Made by a program: the position numbers and the translations under genes. From the NCBI RefSeq assembly GCF_017591425.1, contig NW_024467106.1, forward strand, positions 20,202,501-20,266,500: a DNA stretch of 64,000 nt, given 5' to 3'. Each line of letters begins with the position of its first letter. The stretch's first letter is position 1. Below the pieces are notes generated by a model. That model was not told where the DNA came from. It ran no database searches and was given only the letters and a program-made list of their open reading frames with translations. Positions 33,572 through 43,680 of the stretch are shown here, piece after piece. This DNA comes from Ochotona curzoniae. Its lineage: Eukaryota > Chordata > Mammalia > Lagomorpha > Ochotonidae.

Positions 33572-33998
33572 GGATTAGTTTTCTACTGCTGCTAGAAAAA
33601 AAAATGACAGTGGCTTCAAACAGCATAAATGTATTATAATTCTGGAGCACAGAGGTCTGAGATAGATCTTGTGGGTTAGAAATCAAAGGTTGCACTCCTT
33701 CCAGAATCCCAAGGAGATCCCTGCTAGCATCATCTCCAGTCCTTGTTTCTTAGACCCAACACTCTGACTTCCACTGCCCTTGTGCCACCCCCTTCTCTCA
33801 CCCTGACCCTCCTTCCCCTCTTCTATAACTGCCCTGGATAATACTGGAGTAATCCTCAAGTTGTTCTTTTTTTTTTTTTTTAACTGAATCACTCCTGTGA
33901 AATCTGTTGCCGTGGAAGGTGACACAGTCACAGGTTCTGGTACATGCACCTCTTTGTGGCATGGGGGAGGCATTAGTCAGTCTACCCAGCACTCCTGG
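33572..33998 (-). mobile_element. Second MLT1-like LTR, antisense
   Basis: Starts 'ttagttttctactgctgcta' and runs through 'cagtggcttcaaacagcata', 'ttataattctggagcacaga', 'ccctggataatactggagta' and 'cacaggttctggtacatgca', ending near 'cattagtcagtctacccag'. Opposite in sense to a MaLR-type LTR. Family inferred from memory. Confidence 0.6.
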
Positions 33999-35180
33999 GC
34001 AGGAAACAGGCTACCCCAGGAACCAGTGAGCATAAGTGGTGACCTTGGAATGCCAAGCTGTCTGCTCCAGCTGGTGTGTGGGAAACAAGATGGGTCCTCG
34101 AAGGTGGACTGCAGATGCCCCTTGTAGGGCACTGTGGCTTGGGAGACTCCCACAGCTGTCCAATGGGCACACTAACACCATCATTAATAAACACCAACAC
34201 TGGACCACAGCCAGGATCCCGGCTGCTGCCACGCAGGAGACCCACACCCTCTGGCATGACAGTATTTATGCTCTCGATGTCATGAAGGGGATAAACAGAA
34301 TCACACCGAAGGGCTGGAGCGAGAATGAATGACAATGCAAGGAAATCACCTGAGCTAGCGCCTAATTCTCAATCTGTTCTGCAAAACCTCTGGACCCCTT
34401 CTCTCCCCCCGCCCCCGGTTTTCTCCGGGTCTCCCCAAAGCCTTCGCCTGCTTGTCAATCATGGCAGAGCCATGGGAAGAATCACGCCACTCTTGGGGCA
34501 GAGGTGGTGGTTAGGACAACAAAGCAGTGCTGCCCAAGGAGCACGCTATCACACAAGCACTTGGGCTGGCTGCTGAAGCTATCCAACACTCCAATCTCCC
34601 TCTCTGTGCGATGGGACTAAGATGCTCCCCAACCAGGCTGGTGTGAGGATTACGGGAGCTGATGCATGGTAAGGGGTCAACACGGTAAGGGGACACAAGA
34701 TTAAGAGTGCCCCAAGAGCGGCATGATTCTTCCCAAGACGGAAAGACTTTCCTTCCAGCCACTGGACAGTCCCGGATGGCCCACTTCTCCCCCAAAGCCC
34801 ATTTCAGCATGTAACGCATGGCTTGTCAACAAACTCCCCCTGTCTCCCAAAGGGTCCTACACAGCCTCGCAGCCCCAGTTGTCTGCCTCCCAGTCATGCC
34901 TGAGGGAGTCAACAGGCCCCAAGCCTGGTACTCGCAGGTGTTTTTCTGGCACAGTATGCTGGAAAAGTACTTCCCTCTTTTCCCCAGGCTTAATTTCCTT
35001 ATTTGGCCAAGTCCACTGTTCTGGACTGGCTAAAGGAGCCCTTCCAGTTCTGAGATCTTCAACGGGCGCGACTTCATTATGGAGCAGCCATCCCATACGG
35101 TTAACTGCTGCACCCCGTCTCCTCTTCCAGAAGCGGAACTGAGTGCTCTTTTTTTTTTTCCAGGAGGAGAAACTCAACGC
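33999..35180. other. Upstream flank of EPB41L4B
   Basis: GC rises toward the island. A MIR-like scrap lies near 34,590-34,680 ('ctctgtgcgatgggactaag'). A splice-acceptor-like tract precedes 35,164. No coding exon recognised. Confidence 0.45.
35151..35163 (+). other. Splice-acceptor-like tract
   Basis: Eleven or more pyrimidines followed by 'ccag' (AG at 35,162-35,163), then 'gaggag'. It lies at the upstream edge of the CpG island and could be the acceptor of an alternative 5' leader exon, or chance. Confidence 0.25.
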
Positions 35181-35260
35181 TAAGCTGCCCTCGCCAGGCC
35201 TCCCGGAGGGCACAAGGCGCTGTTCTCCTAACCCAGCAGCGGGGCTCGGGCCGCCGGAAA

Positions 35261-35299
35261 CACGTGTGTGCTCACCTACGTGGACACACGTGAGCACAC
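35261..35299. promoter_or_regulatory. Paired E-boxes / three ACGTG cores in an inverted repeat
   Basis: CACGTG occurs at 35,261-35,266 and 35,287-35,292; ACGTG cores lie at 35,262, 35,278 and 35,288. The perfect 10-base arms 'gtgtgctcac' (35,266-35,275) and 'gtgagcacac' (35,290-35,299) enclose 14 bases. CACGTG is the bHLH E-box (MYC/MAX, USF), and ACGTG is the core of hypoxia-response elements. Binding is inference. Confidence 0.45.
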
Positions 35300-35304
35300 C
35301 TACA

Positions 35305-35340
35305 GCGGCAGGGGGCGCTCGGGCCGGCAGGGGGCAGCAC
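35305..35340 (+). promoter_or_regulatory. Two tandem CTCF-like motifs
   Basis: 'ggcagggggcgctc' (35,307-35,320) and 'ggcagggggcagca' (35,326-35,339) are in the same orientation, 19 bp apart. The first has the full CAGGGGGCGCT core of the CTCF consensus. Their place at the upstream edge of the island fits promoter CTCF binding, which is inference. Confidence 0.5.
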
Positions 35341-35397
35341 AGACCCGGCTTGCAATTACCCGGCGTAGCCCCGAGGGAGGAGGGCGTGCTGCAGTCC

Positions 35398-35418
35398 CGG
35401 CGGCGGCGGCGGCGGCGG
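35398..35418 (+). repeat. (CGG)7 tract
   Basis: Seven perfect CGG units upstream of the start codon, probably in the 5' leader or core promoter. Confidence 0.95.
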
Positions 35419-35590
35419 CTGGAGGTGCAGCCTCCCAGGTGGGAGGCGGGGGCTGCGGGCTCAGAAAAAGGCGCCTTGGGAGCGGGCGCTCGGCGGGGCC
35501 TCCTCGGGCCCCGGGCGCGGCGCGGCGAGTGGGAGCGAGCGCGCCCGGAGCACGCAGGCGCCCTGCTCCGGCTGGCCCTCGGCCCGCGCG

Positions 35591-35617
35591 CGGCGGCGGC
35601 GGCGGCAGCGGCGGCGG
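35591..35617 (+). repeat. (CGG)5-CAG-(CGG)3 tract
   Basis: A second CGG-rich tract interrupted by one CAG, within the CpG island upstream of the coding exon. Confidence 0.95.
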
Positions 35618-36002
35618 CTCGGGACCAGCCCGCAGCCCACCGCCCGCAGCCCCCCGGGGCCGCCCGCGGGCCGTCGCGAGCGGGGTCCCCTCCGCGCAGC
35701 CCCGCACAGGCCGCCGGCCTCGGAGGAGAGCGGGCGGGCCTCGGCGGCGGCAGCCGGACGGCCCCCCGGGGGCCACCACCCCCCGAGCGCGCCCTCCCGC
35801 CTCGCGGCCACCCGAGGCCGACGCTGGCCCGGCCGGCGCGCCCCGCAGGCGGCCGGAGCGCGGCCTCGGCCTCGGCCTCGGCGGGAGCGAGCCCCGGGCC
35901 GCAGCCCGCGGGTGGCGCCGGCGGCCGCGGGCACTGACGGCGTCGCGGGACGCTCCCGGGCGGCGGCGCACGGGGCGGAGGCAGGGGGCGCCCCCAGCCA
36001 GG

Positions 36003-36311
36003 ATGCTGCGGTTCCTGCGCCGGACCTTTGGCCGCCGCTCCATGCAGCGCTACGCGCGCGGCGCGCCGGGGCGCGGGGCCGCCGGGCTGGGGGACGAACG
36101 CGACGGGGGGCACCGGGGGTGCCCGGCCGCCGCTGCCGCCGCCCCCTCGGCGCTGCCCGCCGCCCCCGGGGGCAGCGTGTTCCCGGCCGGCGGCGGCCCC
36201 CTGCTCACGGGTGGCGCGGCCGTGCACATCTCCGCCGCCGGAGCTGCCAAGGCCACCCTCTACTGCCGGGTCTTCCTGCTCGACGGGACCGAAGTGAGCG
36301 TGGACCTGCCG
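36003..36311 (+). CDS. EPB41L4B: Band 4.1-like protein 4B, first coding exon (partial gene)
   Basis: EPB41L4B (EHM2/LULU2) is a FERM-domain protein of the band 4.1 group that acts at the cell cortex; the family is linked to actomyosin at epithelial junctions and to cell migration. Seen here: 103 codons. A basic N-terminus (MLRFLRRTFGRRSMQRYARG), a Gly/Ala-rich linker (about residues 20-80) and, from about residue 85, 'YCRVFLLDGTEVSVDLP', the first strands of the FERM F1 (ubiquitin-like) lobe. This agrees with the human protein as I remember it. ATG 36,003 is the first in-frame ATG and has A at -3. A second in-frame ATG (codon 14) lies at 36,042. The exon ends after CCG at a phase-0 donor (gtgagt). 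The remaining exons lie beyond the window. Confidence 0.92.
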
Positions 36312-36317
36312 GTGAGT
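36312..36317 (+). other. EPB41L4B: Splice donor of EPB41L4B exon 1
   Basis: 'ccg' then 'gtgagt', a consensus 5' splice site, at the point where the FERM protein leaves the family sequence. Reading on gives a non-homologous frame. Intron phase 0. Confidence 0.88.
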
Positions 36318-37466
36318 GACGGGGGCCCGATCCGGGGCACTGGCGCCCCGCGCCCCTCGGGACGGCTCTCCCCTCTTCCCCCGTGCTTTCCGTTCGGGCG
36401 CTCCCCTTGCGGCCCTCCGGAATCCCCTCCCCCATCGCGGCGTGGGAGAATTCCTAAGCCACGTTCCCGTTCGGGCTGAGCGTCCCGAGCTCTTCCCGGG
36501 TCTTTGACTTTCGCTCCCTGCCCGACACCCTTGCAGCTTTTCGTGACGCCCACCTAGTCTTTGGGGCCTCACCCCTTCGCTTGGGAGCGCAGTCCTCACG
36601 TTCCTGCCCCCTTTAGCGCGGCGCGGGTGGCAGGGGTTCCTGGCAAGTGCTGCCAGTCCGCCCTCAGGATCTGGCGGGGCCTTCTGGATGCAGCCATCCC
36701 GGGGTGCCCTAGGGTGGAGGCTTGCGCCCCCCACCCGCAACCCAAACTGGCCATCGGGTCTAGATTAGACGCTGAAGAGAGGGCTCGCTCCACCTGCTAT
36801 CCGGCAGGTGTTCCAAAGTTAGGGAGAACGTTAGGTGGCCACTTTTGCTCTCATCTCACCGCCTCTGGCTCGTCCCCCAACCCCATTCCGAAGAGGTTCT
36901 CTGTCTGGCTAGGGTGAAGCGCCCCGGGGAGCTAACTCGGGCTCTCTGGAACACCTGGTCAACTTTGCGCTGGCAGAGCCTTGGCAGGGCCGCCTAGAGT
37001 CGGCCGCGGGGCCTGGGGGAGCTGGACTTGCCCGGCTTTGGAGCCAGCGTTCGTGGGGCTGGCGGGGCGCCCCAGGGCGGCTGCGCGCGGGCCTGCGTCC
37101 CGGCCACCCGCAGCATACAGGTGGTTGCGCCTCGCTCGGCTCCCGCAGGGAGCTAGGCCGGCGCGGCTGTCCTCGGCAGGGAGCCCAGCTGCCCGAGTCT
37201 CTCTGGCCGAAGGGGCCAGATGAGATGAGATCAGAGCCACCCATTAACGGGGCGCCTGCCGCGCACCCGGCGCTGCGGCAGACGACGCCTTCGGGAATCT
37301 CTGGGTGTGATGAGGACACAGCAGTAATTGGGCTTTAGATGGATGTTACAGCTCATGGGGAGGGTTGCGAAGGGAAGAAAGGACATGCCCAGACTGCCCA
37401 AGGAAGCCTGTGGGCCTTGCGGGGCGGTGGGAATCCTTTGGACTTGGAACCAGGGAGGGTCTCCGT

Positions 37467-37502
37467 GGGAGGGCTGGGAGGGCTGGGAGGGCGGGATGGG
37501 GG
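37467..37502 (+). other. G-quadruplex-type tract
   Basis: Seven runs of three or more G in 36 bases, built on about three 'gggagggct' repeats ('gggagggctgggagggct'), 1.15 kb into intron 1. It meets the usual G4 pattern (four G3+ runs, loops 1-7) on the + (sense) strand. Confidence 0.7.
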
Positions 37503-39864
37503 ATGGCCGGACCACAGCCTTCTCTCCTTGCCTGGGGCGGAACAGCCTCTCTTTAGATTTGATTTGGAGACTGTTTGAATGTGTGGCAATTTTATTTTTG
37601 TGATTCCTTGGGCTCACCATAGGATATCAGTTTGCTATAAAAATTCCTTTAGCTCTCCCCCCCTCCTTTTTTTTTTAAATTTATGGAAAAGCAACCAGTG
37701 TTCCAGTGGGTGCTTGGAATTGTTGTCTTGAACATAAAATAAACATGTTATTGCTTCCCAGAAGGAGGCCCCAGGGCTTTTCCTGTGCTGGGAGTGAAGG
37801 CCTGGCGAGCCAAGAGCGGAGGGGATGCGAGCTGGCTTCCCCGAGAGTGGGTAGCTGGTGTGGGAGAGGATGTGGCGTAGTTTGCAGCTGGGAGAGGAAT
37901 GCTAAGCTTGGGAACTTTGACAGGGCTCCTCACCCGTGGCTTTCTGGTCTTGTTCCCTGGGGATAATTCGTTTAGGAAGTGTATTGCTCCTGTCAGGTTG
38001 GGTGCGACAGGCTGAAAGTGGTGTTTCTGAGAAGAAAATGCCAGCTGAGTAAAAGGCTTGCCTGACCAATATATCCAAACAGGTGCACAAACTAACGTGT
38101 TGGGCCAGGAAGGCTGCCTTGTCGCCCTTGGCAAGGGGCCCTGCTGGGGCAGGAGGAGAGGCCCTTGGCTTCCTACAAGGGTTCTATCCCAGTACAGCAG
38201 TAGTGACTTGAGGGATCCAGGTGTGTCTGGCCATGGCAGGTTTCTGGTTGCCATTTAGCAAGTGGTTGAGTGGCCCCCCTACTTTATGTAGATGCACACA
38301 CATACACACACACACACTCCATCCAAACACAAATACCAGGCAAATGTAGCTGTTGTCATGTGAGCTCTCAAGGATGAAAAAATGGTCAGCCAGCACGGCT
38401 CATGGATTTCAAGATTGGCGAACTATTAGAAGGGCATTGCACGGGATCCCTAATGTTTCCAGATCTGACCGTTGGTCCCTGTAATGAATTTGCAGATTTA
38501 TGGGGTTGGCAGCCATTGCCCAGCTCCACAGTGAGTTGTGTTGGTGCTCAGCCCCCCCAGATGTTGTTATTATTTCATCTTTTTGGGACATTTTGACCCC
38601 CATGTCATTCTCCTCTTCTGTGTTCCTGAATTGTTACTGCTTCCCTCCTCTGCCGTTGTCTAGCTGCGTGTCACACAGATAGGATCCACCTCTGACCACC
38701 ATACCCACTCTGGGCTGGCTTCTCCCTGTTGTTCCTGGGCATGGGTAACCAGGGACCTTACCAGGCTAACTGTGGCCCTTTGTCAGGAAACACTCTGGGG
38801 GGCAGGAGCCTCGAGGACTCCTTCGCCCAGCCTGCTGAAAGTGGTGATGTGTGGTCATAAACTCTTTTATTAGTCCTCCTCAAGTCATTTGTCCTGTGAC
38901 ATGGCTGTGTAACTGGGCCGTGTGGCTCAGGCTCCATTTATTGGGCATTTTTCATGTGCCCAATGCCAAGCTGTTGACACAAAGGTGAATGAGACACAGC
39001 CTGGAGGCGCTTAGGAGACACAGGTTGAAACACTTTTTTTTCTCATTCTGGGTGATATGGAGAGAGAACAGGTGCAGCCAGACTCTGCGCTGGGCAGATG
39101 GAATGTGAGGATGGGGGCAACTTCCCAGAGTCTGACACCTGAGAGTGTGGGACCTCAGACCCCAAGCCCTGTTTTGTCAAATGAAGGAGAAAGCCACTGC
39201 GCTTTTCCTCTGTGGGGAGTCTGCTCTGCTGGGAATGCGAGGATCCTGGTCCCTCTAGGTGGTGCTAACCTAGCCTAAGGTGTTTCAGTCTTGGCTGCAG
39301 TGAGTAAAAGGATAAGTTGAAACAGCCACATCTAAGATGCCTTCTCAAGTGGACTTGCTCTGCAAACCCAACTGCTTCCAAGTCAGACTGTAGCTTCCTC
39401 TCCAGCCAGAGTGCCATCTGCAGCCACTCCTGTCTTGGAAGGCACCTTCCTGCTGCCTAGCCCTCAAGTGTAGTCCTGTCTGAGCAGGACAGGACTACCT
39501 CCCTCCCTCTGCCTGCCCTAGACACTTTCCCTGTATTAATGCAGCTGAAGATCCCATTAGTGTGCTTGGCAGCGGCACCCACTGTTGACTCATATTAGCT
39601 CTCTGTTGACTAAATCCCTGGCATTGCTTTTGCTCGTGTGACTGCTGCTCAGTCCCGCCTCCCATTGCCCTGTGCACACAGCCTTCCAACAGCTCTGGGT
39701 GGAACGCTGTTAAGATGTGTGGCTGGCTGGTCAGCACTGCCCCCCGGGCCTCGGAGCCAGTGCAGCATTTGGCGCAGTGGCTTTCTCCATGTCTGGAGCT
39801 TGACTGTTGACTCACTGGGGGCGCAGGACAAACATGGAGGAATTCAGAGTGAGATCTGCATTGG
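37503..39864. other. Intronic DNA, mostly unassigned
   Basis: A 10-base T run near 37,668, a (CA)n-like patch at 38,296-38,320, and a weak L2/MIR-type stretch near 38,935-39,015 ('ccatttattgggcatttttc'). Confidence 0.4.
39470..39498. other. Perfect 11-bp hairpin
   Basis: 'gtagtcctgtc' (39,470-39,480) and 'gacaggactac' (39,488-39,498) with a 7-base loop. Not followed by a T run and too short for a pre-miRNA by itself. Confidence 0.6.
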
Positions 39865-39985
39865 CAGCTTCCAGCCTGGCTGTGCAGCCTTGGGCAGTTC
39901 CAGCTCTCTGAGCATCAGTTGTTTGGGCTATAAAATGAGGGGTCTGGGAGGAATTCATGATGGGCAGGGCATAAAGAACCCTAGT
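39865..39985 (+). repeat. MIR-like ancient SINE
   Basis: 'gctgtgcagccttgggcagt', 'agctctctgagcatcagttg' and 'ctataaaatgaggggtctgg' follow the MIRb order. Confidence 0.75.
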
Positions 39986-40725
39986 AAACAGCAAGATACT
40001 AAAGGCCAGGTGGTAGGTTGGAATCCTGTAAACTTCTCCCACTCGTGTTTGGACTGTGGAAAGAATTTGACAAAATTTCTAATAACGGACATTTAAAAAA
40101 TTAGAAGAAGAAAAAGCTATGCCACGCAGCCCAACTATTGGCTCCGCTGTTTGTGGAAATTGGAAGTGAAAAGATCTTACTTTTTAGATGAGAAAAGAAG
40201 CTAATCCTTGGTTCTTCCTCTCCTTGCCCCCCTCCCAAATACGCATAAAAAAGCAGGTTGCCTTTTTTATAGGACTGAAGCCTGTGATCCACCAGAGCAC
40301 CTGTGGCAGTGTAAGGGTCATGGGCCTAGCTTAAGGGTCTTGAGCTTTATTGTAGCATTGAGACCAACCTTAAGGCAACAGACCACCTACCCATTGTATG
40401 GGGTGGGAAATGGGACTGTGGATGTAACCTGCCCACTTGCTCAGTTGACAGTAGGAACCCAGAAGGCGTAAAGAGCCAGCAGTAGGGAGGAAGATGAACC
40501 CAGGTCCTAACAGGATCGTGGAGGGTGGGGTGAGGGCAAGGGTGCCCTGTCTCTTGGCCCCTGGAAGGAGGACAGAGTTTCCCAAACCAGTGGGCAACTC
40601 TAGCAAGATGATTGTATATGCATGCAAAGTTCACCTGGGATGAACTTTTTTTCTCCCCCTCCTCCAATTACAATTCTAGAGCCAAGCCACAGAATTTCTG
40701 ATTGTATGGCTCAGGAAGCTGGACT
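39986..40725. other. Intronic DNA, nothing recognised
   Basis: Unassigned sequence between a MIR and a CSINE. Confidence 0.4.
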
Positions 40726-40727
40726 TT

Positions 40728-40995
40728 TTAGAAAAAAAAATTATCTGAAGCAATTAGCTTCCATCTGCTGGTTCACTCCGCAGCTGGCCACAGTTGCCTG
40801 GGCTGTGCCACACCAGAGGCAGGAGCTTCTTACAGGCTCTCATTGGGGTAGCAAGAACTCAAACACTTGTGCCATCTTCCATTGCTTTTCCCAGGCCATT
40901 GGAAGGGGGTCTGAATTGGAAATGGAGCAGCTGGGATGAGAACTGATGCCCAGGTGAGATGTTGGCATCATAGGTTGCAGCTCCGTGCCAGGCCC
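40728..40995 (-). repeat. CSINE, antisense, truncated tail
   Basis: 'ttccatctgctggttcactc', 'ccattgcttttcccaggcca', 'gcagctgggatgagaactga' and the reversed head 'ccgtgccaggccc'. Confidence 0.87.
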
Positions 40996-42460
40996 ACAGT
41001 GCCTGGCAGCCCCAGAAGCTGGACTCTCAGCGAGTACTGCAGGTGACTTTGACAAGGGGAGTGGTCCCTTCATGCTTTTCTGAGAAGGAGGTCTGGTGCT
41101 AGACCAAGAGAAGCTACACTGTAAGGCAGCCTCTCAGCTCATGATAAGCTGCAGCAGGCAGCGCACTGGCTGTGGCCTGATGGCTTTGAGCTGAAGCTGG
41201 ACCGTGTTCTAGGGAGCCTGAATTTGCTGCCATGGCATGGAGGCTGGCGGTGCTGCAGTGGTCCAGTGACAGGGATGACGAGGGCCAGAATTGTCCCAGT
41301 GGAATCCGATGAGTGTGTGGGGGAAAGGAATGGTGAAGGCCAAGTGCAGTCTTGCTTTGGGGGCCCATCTCTTTGCCCTCAGTTTTGGGAACGCTCAAGG
41401 GACCACAGAAAGGAGCAGAGGGCATCACTTCATGTGTACCCTTCCCCCGAGGGTCCTAGCACCCATGGGGTGCCTTGCCTTACCCCACATCTCTGCTTTG
41501 GCTGCCATGACAGAGTAGGTGTGGGTTCACTCTCCCTGTCCTTCTCACACCCTGGGTGAGACCGTGAGGAACTGTGGGAGCTGATGGAGCAAGACAGGTG
41601 CATCCATGTGGGTCAAGAGTCTGTGCTGTTTTCATGACTGCCTTTGTTTTCCAGGGAAGGCTGAGCTCGGTGATGAGCTGCCTTTGCCATTAGGCTGTGG
41701 AGAAAGTGAGATCTCTTAACCCTGGTTCCACACTTGCTGGCTTGTTAGGGTTAAGTGGGAGGCGGGGGCTCTGGCATCCATTGGAGGGGTCTGCGCGTGC
41801 CCAGCCTCTTCAGGGCCAGTAACAGGAGCCTACCATGCAGCAGATGCTAAGCATTTGCCAAGCACTCTCACATGCGTGATCTCGCTGAATTCTGAACCTG
41901 GCCCACTGCAGTGGATGAAGGTGCAGGGCTGTTCAGGTGTGAAACAGTAGGAGGTCGGTGCCTTCCCTTAAATTCTTGCATGGAGATTTGCAATCCCCAC
42001 CCCCATTTGTCCTCTGCGCCCTTGCGCCTGCCCCACTCTGTCTGCCCCAATCCCCTTCCCCTCAGCTGCCTGGGGGCCGTTTTTTCCCCCCCGCTTCTCC
42101 GCTCCACTCAGCACCTTCTCCTTAGTGGGAACCTGCGCTCCAGTTGCTGCCCGGAGCCCATGCCAGGGCCAGCTGCTGCTTCATCTTGATGTGTTTCTCA
42201 GGTTGGCAGCCGCCTCCCTCTCCTCTGCTTTGGTTCTCCGTTTAGGATACATTGGAGGCAGAATGCTTAGGAAACAGAGAGGGAAGAGAAGTTTAAACAG
42301 CAGCTAAGATCTCAGCAGCCATGGTTACCGTTGGGGTGGGCATCTTTTCTTTGTTGTGTACGACTGTGTATGTCCGGTGATGGGTTCTGCAATTGAGGGA
42401 AGTCTCTCTCCTCGCTATTACAGCACAGGGATGCGAATCACAAATTTGTATCTCCTTAGG
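40996..42460. other. Intronic DNA with one MIR-like scrap
   Basis: MIR-like order near 41,805-41,930 ('cctaccatgcagcagatgct', 'cacatgcgtgatctcgctga'). Otherwise unassigned. Confidence 0.4.
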
Positions 42461-42664
42461 CAGAGGTTGGGAACCTTCTGCCAGGAACCATTTGGATCTT
42501 TCTAGCACCATTCGTGGGTCATACAAAATAATCAGCTTTAAAATTAGCCTGCTGTAGATTTATTGAATTTTGAGTCCAACCTGTGGTTGGTTGCCCTGGC
42601 AGGACCAGGCTAAATGATGTCATAGACCGTGTATAGCCCATGTGCTGCAAGTTCCCCGCACCTG
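42461..42664 (+). mobile_element. hAT-like non-autonomous DNA transposon
   Basis: Ends 'cagaggttgggaac' and 'gttccccgcacctg' are near inverted. The internal 'cattcgtgggtcatacaaaa' and 'ttggttgccctggcagga' recall old hAT-group MITE-like elements. The flanks 'tccttagg' and 'ccttactg' could be a degraded 8-bp target duplication. Confidence 0.55.
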
Positions 42665-43499
42665 CCTTACTGTGAGGCCCTCGGCCTTCCTCTCTTTATG
42701 TTCTGGGGACTCCTTAGCTGGGGTGAGTGGGACCCCACTGCTGTTGGCCATCTGAGGCTGTGTGTCGCCATCTGCTCCTGCACAGAGAAGCAGGTTCCGG
42801 ATGTCCGAGCATCTCTCCCTGGACACGTCGTGCTGGCAGGTTGAAGGCCTTGTGGATGACTTTAGTCCTGGGTCTCCAGCCTGCCCAGGGATGCTCACGA
42901 CTGACAGCAGCCATTGATGGTCTGGCAGAGTTCTGCTCGAGTCTCACTGTGTCCCCGCTGTACTCCTCAGCCTGATGACCCTAAGCTTACTCCAGCACCC
43001 TCTGTGACTACTTGCTGGAACTGATTTGTTCTCACATGTCCAATCTGATTTTAATGTCTGGTGTCTTTTTGTTTTCCAACCTTTTTATGGTTGTTTTGGT
43101 TCACAGTCTATTTTTGAGATTCAGCAAAGGGTGATTGAGCCTTTACACTGCATTGAGCACAAGAGTCGACACTTCTTGAGTCCCAGTCTAGTAGGGCAGG
43201 CAGTATAGCAAAGTGCTGGGAACCCACCAGGAAATGAGTATCTCAGGTGTGGGGTGGAGTTGGAGAAGGTTTGGGTAATAGTGAACTTTCCCCCAAAAGG
43301 TTTTGTGACAGTTGAGTCATTAGATTTCACTGAAAGATACCTGTATAGAGGGATCTAACAGGTGCGTTAGGAGGCAGGGAGCCAGAGAACCACATCTTTG
43401 AAGTAGGGGAGGTTTAAGAGCCTTGGTTGTGACCATAGGGGCGAGTGAGGAACCTTTGAGTGGCAGGGGCTGAGAATAAAGGAGTTTGTTGGAGGCCTG
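42665..43499. other. Intronic DNA, nothing recognised
   Basis: No repeat or exon signal seen. Confidence 0.4.
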
Positions 43500-43680
43500 A
43501 TACTGTGCTGCGTGTGCCTGTGATTACCTTGTTCAGTCTTCATAAATGTGGTGTTGGTGTCCCTGCTGTTATCCCTGATGTCCTAGAGGAGAGCTTCGGG
43601 GCTTAGTGGACAGGTTCAGAAACTTGCCCAGAGCTACCGAGCTAGGCGGGTAGACTCCCACTACCAGCTGGGTCCATGTG
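43500..43680 (+). repeat. MIR-like ancient SINE
   Basis: 'cctgtgattaccttgttcag', 'tccctgctgttatccctgat' and 'aaacttgcccagagctaccg' with 'gctaggcgggtagactccca' follow the MIR order. Confidence 0.6.

Larger units (their letters stand above)
35180..37300 (+). promoter_or_regulatory. CpG island / promoter region of EPB41L4B
   Basis: Dense CpG and high GC begin near 35,190, peak over 35,390-36,350 and fade by about 37,300. No TATA box stands upstream of the start codon; GC boxes occur (for example 'gagcgggcgggcc' near 35,728 and 'cacggggcggaggc' near 35,969). There is no ATG on the + strand between 35,082 and 36,002. The transcription start cannot be placed from sequence. Broad, housekeeping-type initiation is the usual pattern for such promoters. 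Confidence 0.85.

Noticed and set aside
1..35000. PTPN3 exons, expected 5' of EPB41L4B by human synteny
   Set aside because: No phosphatase, PDZ or FERM coding sequence recognised in any frame. The gene, if present, lies left of the window.
35268..36479. 403-codon + frame taken as one protein
   Set aside because: Only 36,003-36,311 matches the EPB41L4B N-terminus. The upstream part lacks an ATG and the downstream part passes a consensus splice donor into non-homologous sequence.
34857..36740. 627-codon minus-strand open frame across the CpG island
   Set aside because: Stop codons are rare in very GC-rich DNA. The translation is low-complexity Arg/Pro/Gly/Ala, runs through promoter, coding exon and intron of EPB41L4B on the opposite strand, and has no domain.
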